Assembly: GCA_903873715.1 (NCBI GenBank)
Contig: CAIQPS010000060.1
Location: 1 to 53,612, forward strand
Reading direction: 5' to 3'
DNA length: 53,612 nucleotides
Source of the DNA: an uncultured Actinomycetes bacterium
GTDB taxonomy: Bacteria > Actinomycetota > Thermoleophilia > RBG-16-64-13
The notes under the pieces were generated by a model. The model made no database searches and was not told the origin of the DNA. It saw only the letters and a program-made list of their open reading frames with translations. Made by a program: the position numbers and the translations under genes. Every line of letters starts with the position of its first letter. The stretch's first letter is position 1. Below, in pieces: positions 48,390 to 53,612 of this stretch.

Positions 48390-48920
48390 GTGACCGACCG
48401 CGTCGACATCCGCCCCTACGGCTCCGACGACCTGTGGCTGCTCGAGCGCCTGCTGGCCGACCCCGCGCAGACGGCGTTCGTCGGCGGTCCGGAATCTCCC
48501 GAGGCCTTGCGCCATCGGCATGCACGCTATCTGGGATCGGACCCGGCGCAGGGCGGCCTCTTCACCGTCCTTGTCGACGGGATTTCTCCTGCCGGGTGGC
48601 CCGGCTACTGGGAAAGGGTCTGGCGGGATCGCGACATCTGGGAGTGCGGGTGGAACGTGCTCCCCGAGTTCCAGCGCCGAGGCGTGGCGACCGCGGCCAT
48701 GCGCCTCATGATCGCGGACGCGCGGACGAAAGACCCACACCGACCGTTGCACGCGTTCCCGTCGGTGGAGAACGCCGCCTCCAATGCGCTCTGCCGCAGG
48801 CTCGGGCTCCGTCTCCTGGGAGAGGAGGAGTTCGAGTACCCGAAGGGGCGTTCCATGAGGAGCAACGACTGGTGCCTCGAGGCGCCGGCGCGGGGTGGGG
48901 CGGGTGCTACTCCGGGATGA
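48390..48920 (+). CDS. GNAT family N-acetyltransferase
   Basis: This is a 176-residue GNAT protein. The acetyl-CoA loop is FQRRGVATAAMRLMI (about residues 93-107), preceded by the strand ECGWNVLPE and followed by HAFPSVENAASNALCRRLGL, the asparagine region of RimJ/RimL-type enzymes. It therefore resembles acetyltransferases acting on N-termini or small amines. The start is GTG with no ribosome site and with TACCAT 7 bases upstream. Its end overlaps the end of the convergent lipoprotein gene by 14 bases. Substrate unknown. Confidence 0.87.
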   Translation: MTDRVDIRPYGSDDLWLLERLLADPAQTAFVGGPESPEALRHRHARYLGSDPAQGGLFTVLVDGISPAGWPGYWERVWRDRDIWECGWNVLPEFQRRGVATAAMRLMIADARTKDPHRPLHAFPSVENAASNALCRRLGLRLLGEEEFEYPKGRSMRSNDWCLEAPARGGAGATPG

Positions 48921-50136
48921 TCGCGTCGATGTGATACCAGTCGAGATGGACCGGGAGGCTGTCCTTGGCCAGCCACTCTTTCCATTCCCCGGTGCGGAAG
49001 TCGTGAGAGAGCACCACCAGCTCGCCGTTGGCTCTCTGCAGCGTGGCCCACGCGACGGTGCCGTCGGCGCTGAGTGCGGCAGGTTCCGTGCGCATCCAGG
49101 TGTTCTCGGCGAGCGCGCCGGAGGTCTGCCACCGGCCGTCCACCAGCCGGTAGAGCTGCCAGCCGAGGCCGTCGGCGTGGATCCCGGACATCAGCACCAC
49201 CAGGGCGTCGCCAGTGGCGTTGAAGGCCCCACCCGAGGGAGACCCTGTCAGAGGATCGGACTTCAGGAGTTGGGCCGTGCCGGACTTCCATATCTGGGTC
49301 TGAGATGAGGCCGAGGGCGTGGCCGGCCTGAAGCCGTACACGGTGCCCGCCGGGCTGACGGCCCTCACGAATTGCATCCCTGGGATGGGCTGCATGTCGC
49401 CCGTGGCCGGGTCGTAGCTGAAGGTCTCGTGGGTCGGGCCGCCGTTTATCAGAAGCCTGCCGCCCGGTAGCCATTCGAGCGGGATCACCGCGAACTGCGC
49501 GTCGGCGCCCGCAGGATGTTGCGCGGACAGGTCCTGCACGGGATGCTTGACGGTAGCCTGCCCTGTGCGCAGATCGACTATCGTGAGCTGCCACGGCGGG
49601 CCGTCGCCGGCCGCTCCCGACGCGGCTCCCGGGGGGATCGAGGTCAGTGCCGCCAGGCCCCCGTCGAGGGAGATGGAGCTGAGGTAGGTCTCTCCGTCGG
49701 GCTTGTAGGGGATGCGGTTGATCACGGATCCATCGCGGAACGAGCGCAGCACTATCTCCTTGCGGTGTTCAACGTAGGCGATGAAGCGCCCGTCGGTGCT
49801 CGTCGCCACGCCGCTGAACGGGACGGAGTTGTTCGATTCCTTCTTGGTCTGCACCTCCTGGCTCCAGCGGACGCCGTCGCGGTCGATCGCGTAGATGGTG
49901 TAGCCGTTGCTCACCAGGATCATGGCGATGCCGGGGGGCCAGCCCTCCTGGGGCGGGTACGCCGGCTCGGGTGTGCCGGCCGGGAGGTTCACGCCGACCG
50001 AGGTGGTCAACGACCTGAGATCGTCGGGCGAGGAGCATCCGGCCAAGACGAGGGCGACGGCGATGACGGCGAGCGCAAGGCAGGCGGCGGCTCGCAACGC
50101 GCCGCGAACCGACTTTCTGGGAGCTCCAGCGGACAT
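48907..50136 (-). CDS. Beta-propeller-like lipoprotein
   Basis: This is a 409-residue protein with a lipoprotein signal: basic start, hydrophobic 15-31, LAGC with Cys34. The mature part shows repeating strands with dipeptides such as DGRFIAYVEHR, DGGLAALTS and GDALVVLMSG, spaced like blades of a six- or seven-bladed propeller (TolB/YncE-like). There are no catalytic motifs. GGGAGGGGC lies before the ATG. It follows the transglutaminase-like gene by 35 bases on the same strand, so it is probably the last gene of that operon. A substrate-binding or scaffolding role outside the membrane is inferred. Confidence 0.78.
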   Translation of the reverse strand: MSAGAPRKSVRGALRAAACLALAVIAVALVLAGCSSPDDLRSLTTSVGVNLPAGTPEPAYPPQEGWPPGIAMILVSNGYTIYAIDRDGVRWSQEVQTKKESNNSVPFSGVATSTDGRFIAYVEHRKEIVLRSFRDGSVINRIPYKPDGETYLSSISLDGGLAALTSIPPGAASGAAGDGPPWQLTIVDLRTGQATVKHPVQDLSAQHPAGADAQFAVIPLEWLPGGRLLINGGPTHETFSYDPATGDMQPIPGMQFVRAVSPAGTVYGFRPATPSASSQTQIWKSGTAQLLKSDPLTGSPSGGAFNATGDALVVLMSGIHADGLGWQLYRLVDGRWQTSGALAENTWMRTEPAALSADGTVAWATLQRANGELVVLSHDFRTGEWKEWLAKDSLPVHLDWYHIDAIIPE

Positions 50137-50171
50137 ATGCCCCTCCCTCCAACGACTCTACTCGATGCGGC

Positions 50172-51956
50172 TCAGCCCCCGCAGTCCCAGGACTGCTCTC
50201 GCAGACCCTTCGTGCTCGGAAGGCTCACGGTGCGGCCGGGCGCCACCAGGGTGGCCAGGTCCGCCTTCACCTCGATGCGCAGGGCTTCGCCCGGATGCCG
50301 GGCGCGCAGTACGTCGGCCAGCAGGACCGCCTTCTCCACGCCGTCCCCGCGACCGTAGTTCCACACCTCGTCCGGCTGCGCCAACCTCCCCGGCTCGTCG
50401 TAGATGGACTCGGAGGGCATCGCCTGGATCTTTGCGACCAGAGCGTCGTCGCTCAGGCGTTCCGCTCCCGCGATGGCCACCGGGCAGCGCTCGAGCGCTG
50501 CCCTGAGGTAGGGCGTCGCCTCGACCCGGTTGAGGTCCCGGTAGGCATAGAACGCCAGGTCGGCCAGTTCGTTGCCGTCCCGGATGGACTCCAAGCGGGC
50601 GATGACCTCCTCGCGCTCCATGCCCAGTTCGAGGCCGAGGGGCTCCTGGTCGCGGCGGATGGTCTTGGTGCGTGGATCGGGCAGCCGGGGCTCGGTCCAG
50701 ATGAAGGAACGCAGGCGCTCTATGGCGTTCTGCGAGTTGGGGCAGGAGTTGGCGAGGGCGTCGACCAGGATGGCGAAGCCCTTGGGAGTACGGATGTCCA
50801 CCCGCTGCTGCTTGACCAACTGCTCCAGGTCGTCGATGACGATGCGGTCGGGGATGGCGTGCGCCGCGAAATCCTCGCCGGCCACTTCCATGAACAGGCG
50901 CTCGCGGGTGTCGTCGTTGAATCGGTAGGGGAAGTCGCGCTCGTAAGTGAGGAGCTTCTCCATCTCGATGTACTTGTCCACGCCGAAGTTCCGCCAGCGG
51001 GCCTGGAAGCACTTCTGCAACTCGCTGTTGTGGCGGACGAAGTTGCCGAGCAGTTCCGGCGTGAGCGGGCTCTGAAGGAACTTGCGCAGCTTGCCGCTGA
51101 AACGGCCGAACGCTTCGGGATCCATGGTCGCTTCGGGGAAGAGGATGTGCATCCAGCCGGTCTCGTGAGCCACCACCGTCACCCGCTCGTTCTCGAGCGC
51201 GCGGCGGGCCTGGGCGGAGAGCGCGGTCCCGTTGAACCACATGTTCTTGGTCACCAGCCGCCGGTTGTTCGTGAGGATGCCTTGGCCGACGTCCACGAAG
51301 TTCTGGGAGTGGAGCGGGGTGGCCATGAGGAAGATGTCCCGCAGCGGTACCTTGCCCACGATGAAGAGGGCGGCGGCATACAGGGCGGCGAGGGAGACGC
51401 ACTCGCCCGCGCCGGTCGAGTAGTCCGGCTTGTAGCAGAAGGCGTCCATGGCCTCGACGGTCTCGGTCTTCCAGTAAGGGATGGTGTCGCCCTCGTACTT
51501 GTCCAGACCGAAGTGCGTGCGGATGTCGATGTCGAAGTAGTACTTGTCGCCCTCGTAGCCGAACAGGGCGTTCGACTGCGCCAGCGCGCCGGTGTCGATG
51601 AATCCCTTGAAACGGTCGATCTCCGTCTGCTTGGTGGTGAGGCCCCAGGTGTCGAGATCCAGGTTGAAAGCGTAGTGGTCCATGATGAACTGCTTCAACC
51701 GGGTGATGCGCCGGTAGGGGGTGAGTTGCTCGGCGCCGTCGAACCAGGGGTCTTCCCGCCACTTCCAGATGCGCGGCGACATGATGTTCGCCAGCACCAG
51801 GCTGTACATCAACTCCGGGAAGATGAAGACCTCCATGTCGGACAGGGTCACGGCCGACGACTTGCGCTCGAGGTCCTGAGCGGCGGAAAGAGCGCGGCGC
51901 GCCGGGGATGCCCCCGGCGCGCCGTTCCGTGTGTCCGAAGAAGATTGCTGCGCCAA
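50172..51956 (-). CDS. Transglutaminase-like protein of unknown function
   Basis: This is a 594-residue protein without a signal peptide. A papain-like/transglutaminase core is suggested by GECVSLAALYAAAL (Cys186), followed 30 residues on by PLHSQNFVDV (His216 and Asp222), the usual Cys-His-Asp order and spacing. The N-terminal part is aromatic-rich (YSLVLANIMSPRIWKWREDP); the C-terminal half (about 300-594) is helical with no known domain. TTG at 51956 is taken as start because GGGAGAG lies 6 bases upstream and the previous gene ends at 51968. ATG at 51836 is an alternative. It is tightly linked to the aminotransferase. It may process an amide or peptide. I am sure of the gene, less of the fold. 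Confidence 0.72.
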   Translation of the reverse strand: MAQQSSSDTRNGAPGASPARRALSAAQDLERKSSAVTLSDMEVFIFPELMYSLVLANIMSPRIWKWREDPWFDGAEQLTPYRRITRLKQFIMDHYAFNLDLDTWGLTTKQTEIDRFKGFIDTGALAQSNALFGYEGDKYYFDIDIRTHFGLDKYEGDTIPYWKTETVEAMDAFCYKPDYSTGAGECVSLAALYAAALFIVGKVPLRDIFLMATPLHSQNFVDVGQGILTNNRRLVTKNMWFNGTALSAQARRALENERVTVVAHETGWMHILFPEATMDPEAFGRFSGKLRKFLQSPLTPELLGNFVRHNSELQKCFQARWRNFGVDKYIEMEKLLTYERDFPYRFNDDTRERLFMEVAGEDFAAHAIPDRIVIDDLEQLVKQQRVDIRTPKGFAILVDALANSCPNSQNAIERLRSFIWTEPRLPDPRTKTIRRDQEPLGLELGMEREEVIARLESIRDGNELADLAFYAYRDLNRVEATPYLRAALERCPVAIAGAERLSDDALVAKIQAMPSESIYDEPGRLAQPDEVWNYGRGDGVEKAVLLADVLRARHPGEALRIEVKADLATLVAPGRTVSLPSTKGLREQSWDCGG

Positions 51957-51967
51957 CGCGTCTCTCC

Positions 51968-53281
51968 CTACGAGGCGATCACCTGAGCCAGGGTGCTCTC
52001 CATGATATCGAGGCCCTTGTCCAGCGTCTCCCAGTCGATGGTGAGCGGCACAAGGGTGCGGATGACGTTGTCGTAGGTTCCCGCTATCACGTTCACCAGA
52101 CCGTTCTCGTACAACTTGACCCTGTAGGCCTTGGTGAGCGCGGTGGCCGGCTTCTTGGTCTTCGGGTCCTCTACGAGTTCCATGGCCATCATGGCGCCCA
52201 GACCGCGGATGTCGCCGATCTGCGGGAACTTCTTCTGCATGGCGCCCCAACGGTCGCGCACGCGTGCGCCGATGTCGGCGGCACGGGCGCAGAGGTTCTC
52301 TTCCTCGATGATGTCGATGACCGTGAGGCCCACCGCGCAGGCCAGAGGGTTGCCGCCGTAAGTGCCGCCTATCCCGCCGGCGCACGGGGAATCCATGACG
52401 GCCGCTTTGCCGGTGATGCCGCCGAGCGGATAGCCGCCGCCCATCGACTTCGCGGTGGTCATGATGTCACCCTCGACACCGTAGTGCTCCATGGCGAAGA
52501 ACTTGCCGGTGCGGCCGAAGCCGGCCTGCACCTCGTCGGCGATGTAGAGGATGCCCTTGGACTCGCAGAGGTCCTTGATCATCCTGTGGTACTCGAGCGG
52601 CGGGGCGATGAAGCCGCCCTCACCCTGCACCGGCTCCGCGATGAGGCAGGCGATGCGGTCGGCCTGGAACTGGTTCTCGAACGCCTGCTCGAGCAGGCCC
52701 ACGCAGGCCATGTTGCAGGACGGGTATTCCTTGCCCACCGGGCAGCGGTAGCAGTAGGCGTAGGGGATGCGGTAGATGTCGGCCGGGAACGGGCCGAAGT
52801 CCTTCTTGTAGGGGACGATCTTGGAGGTCAGCCCCATGGTGAGGTTGGTGCGGCCGTGGAACGCGTTCTGGTAGCAGACCACTCCCGGCCGGCCGGTGGC
52901 GGCGCGGGCGATCTTGACGGCGTTCTCGACAGCCTCGGCGCCCGAGTTGACGAACATGGTCCGCTTGGGCGTGTCACCTGGGGCCTTCTCGTTGATCTTT
53001 GCGGCCAGCCGGATGTACGACTCCCAGGGGAAGACGCTGATGGAGGTGTGGGCGAACTTGTCGACCTGGGCGTGGGCCGCTGCTACGACTTTGGGATGCG
53101 AGTGGCCGACGTTCATCACGCCGATCCCGCCCGCGAAGTCTATGAACTCCTTGCCGTCCGTGTCGGTGATCGTCGCGTTCTTCGCGCTCGCGATGAACGA
53201 CGTGGTGGCGCTGACGACGCCCTTGGGCAGGGCCTCGGCACGCAGGCGGTTCAGTTCTGCGCTGACGGGTTCGGGGTTCAT
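51968..53281 (-). CDS. gabT: 4-aminobutyrate-type aminotransferase (class III, PLP)
   Basis: This is a 437-residue class III aminotransferase. PLP site: Lys278 in TTAKSMGGGYPLGG, Asp249 in IADEVQAGFGR, and GAEAVENAVKIAR (about 114-126) for the phosphate. A segment with four Cys (C177, C180, C189, C193 in YCYRCPVGKEYPSCNMAC) is found in GABA aminotransferases of archaea and anaerobes and may bind a metal or Fe-S cluster. GABA-type enzymes pass the amino group to 2-oxoglutarate; putrescine or ornithine-type donors are alternatives. Its ATG overlaps the stop of the upstream partial gene (ATGA), and the transglutaminase-like gene starts 11 bases after its stop. Confidence 0.9.
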   Translation of the reverse strand: MNPEPVSAELNRLRAEALPKGVVSATTSFIASAKNATITDTDGKEFIDFAGGIGVMNVGHSHPKVVAAAHAQVDKFAHTSISVFPWESYIRLAAKINEKAPGDTPKRTMFVNSGAEAVENAVKIARAATGRPGVVCYQNAFHGRTNLTMGLTSKIVPYKKDFGPFPADIYRIPYAYCYRCPVGKEYPSCNMACVGLLEQAFENQFQADRIACLIAEPVQGEGGFIAPPLEYHRMIKDLCESKGILYIADEVQAGFGRTGKFFAMEHYGVEGDIMTTAKSMGGGYPLGGITGKAAVMDSPCAGGIGGTYGGNPLACAVGLTVIDIIEEENLCARAADIGARVRDRWGAMQKKFPQIGDIRGLGAMMAMELVEDPKTKKPATALTKAYRVKLYENGLVNVIAGTYDNVIRTLVPLTIDWETLDKGLDIMESTLAQVIAS

Positions 53282-53612
53282 CTCACAGGCTCCTTGGCGG
53301 GGGGTGTGGTGACCGCGGGCTCTGCCGCGGGTTCATCCGTGACGACGGTCCAATCCTCGGCTGCCTCTTCCGGTTCGGACGCGTCCTCGGCGGGCGGCGG
53401 GGCCAGGCGTTCCTCGATGGGCCTGCGCATGCTGGCCACCAAGGCGGGCTGGACGTAGAAGAACTCGAACATCGGCTTGAGGAGCTCGAGGAGCCATTCG
53501 GCCTCGCCCTCGTTCACACGGGCGAGCGCGTCGCAACGGAAGCTCTTCACGTCGTGGGCCGCGAGCTTGGAAAGCTTGGCATAGGTGGACAGGGCTTCCT
53601 TCAGGTAGTCCG
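53278..53612 (-). CDS. C-terminal part of an unknown protein (5' end outside window)
   Basis: The frame is open from the right edge of the window, giving the last 110 residues of a leftward gene. The visible part is helical (KEALSTYAKLSKLAAHD, NEGEAEWLLELLKPMFEFFY), then a Pro/Glu/Ala-rich tail of about 40 residues, which looks disordered. It overlaps the gabT start by ATGA, so it is the first visible gene of a coupled leftward operon. The family cannot be told from this part. Confidence 0.7.
   Translation of the reverse strand, partial: DYLKEALSTYAKLSKLAAHDVKSFRCDALARVNEGEAEWLLELLKPMFEFFYVQPALVASMRRPIEERLAPPPAEDASEPEEAAEDWTVVTDEPAAEPAVTTPPAKEPVR

Noticed and set aside
1-53612. Prophage, transposon or integrated element
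   Set aside because: No transposase, integrase, terminal repeats or tRNA-linked direct repeats were found, and base composition and codon use look even throughout.

Overview
The window is about 53.6 kb of high-GC DNA, densely coding on both strands, with 45 protein genes and no tRNA, rRNA, insertion sequence, phage or CRISPR array that I can see. Short Shine-Dalgarno leaders alternate with promoters whose -10 box lies only 6-8 bases before the start codon, which suggests leaderless mRNAs. A PimA-type glycosyltransferase, CwlO-like NlpC/P60 hydrolases, many GTG starts and the leaderless layout point to Actinomycetota. A reverse rubrerythrin, a nitrosative-stress gene of the YgbA type and a transcarboxylase-like biotin enzyme suggest an anaerobe or facultative anaerobe in a deep lineage. 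I cannot name the genus.

Layout. 1-6.6 kb: the end of an NlpC/P60 hydrolase, a small secreted protein, a leftward stress group (UspA, a pore-like membrane protein, an unknown protein, a lone ribbon-helix-helix protein), then rightward QorB-like, Thr-rich membrane, metallophosphoesterase and SDR genes. 6.6-10.3 kb: a rifampin-phosphotransferase-like PEP-utilising enzyme, translationally coupled to a protein of unknown function, behind a perfect 7-3-7 inverted repeat. 10.4-14 kb: an HD hydrolase, a Uup-type ABC-F ATPase and a DUF429 protein. 14-17.2 kb: a hybrid histidine kinase. 17.3-21.4 kb: small genes plus a 496-residue protein that joins a Cas4-like Fe-S nuclease to a DEDDy exonuclease. 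21.5-25.4 kb: a leftward operon of CwlO-like hydrolase, nitroreductase and YgbA-like protein, then a PimA-like glycosyltransferase facing a cupredoxin lipoprotein.

25.6-29.3 kb: a 12S-5S-1.3S-type carboxyltransferase operon with no biotin carboxylase and no membrane decarboxylase subunit, closed by a clear terminator. 29.4-31.9 kb: a second hybrid histidine kinase of the same type. 32-38.4 kb: a TPR protein divergent from a MarR regulator that heads a heterodimeric ABC exporter operon. 38.5-42.5 kb: a DUF4242 protein and a 1,156-residue secreted repeat protein with a DosR-like inverted repeat upstream. 42.7-47.7 kb: reverse rubrerythrin, a CDF metal transporter, a left-handed beta-helix protein with GlmM, and a MazEF-like pair. 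47.7-53.6 kb: a membrane protein, an acetyltransferase, a lipoprotein, a transglutaminase-like protein, a GABA-type aminotransferase and the end of an unknown gene.

Taken together the region serves cell-envelope building and turnover, metal and redox stress, and central C3/C4 acid metabolism. The most unusual items are the Fe-S nuclease/exonuclease fusion, the PEP-phosphotransferase pair with its operator, and the set of likely leaderless promoters.
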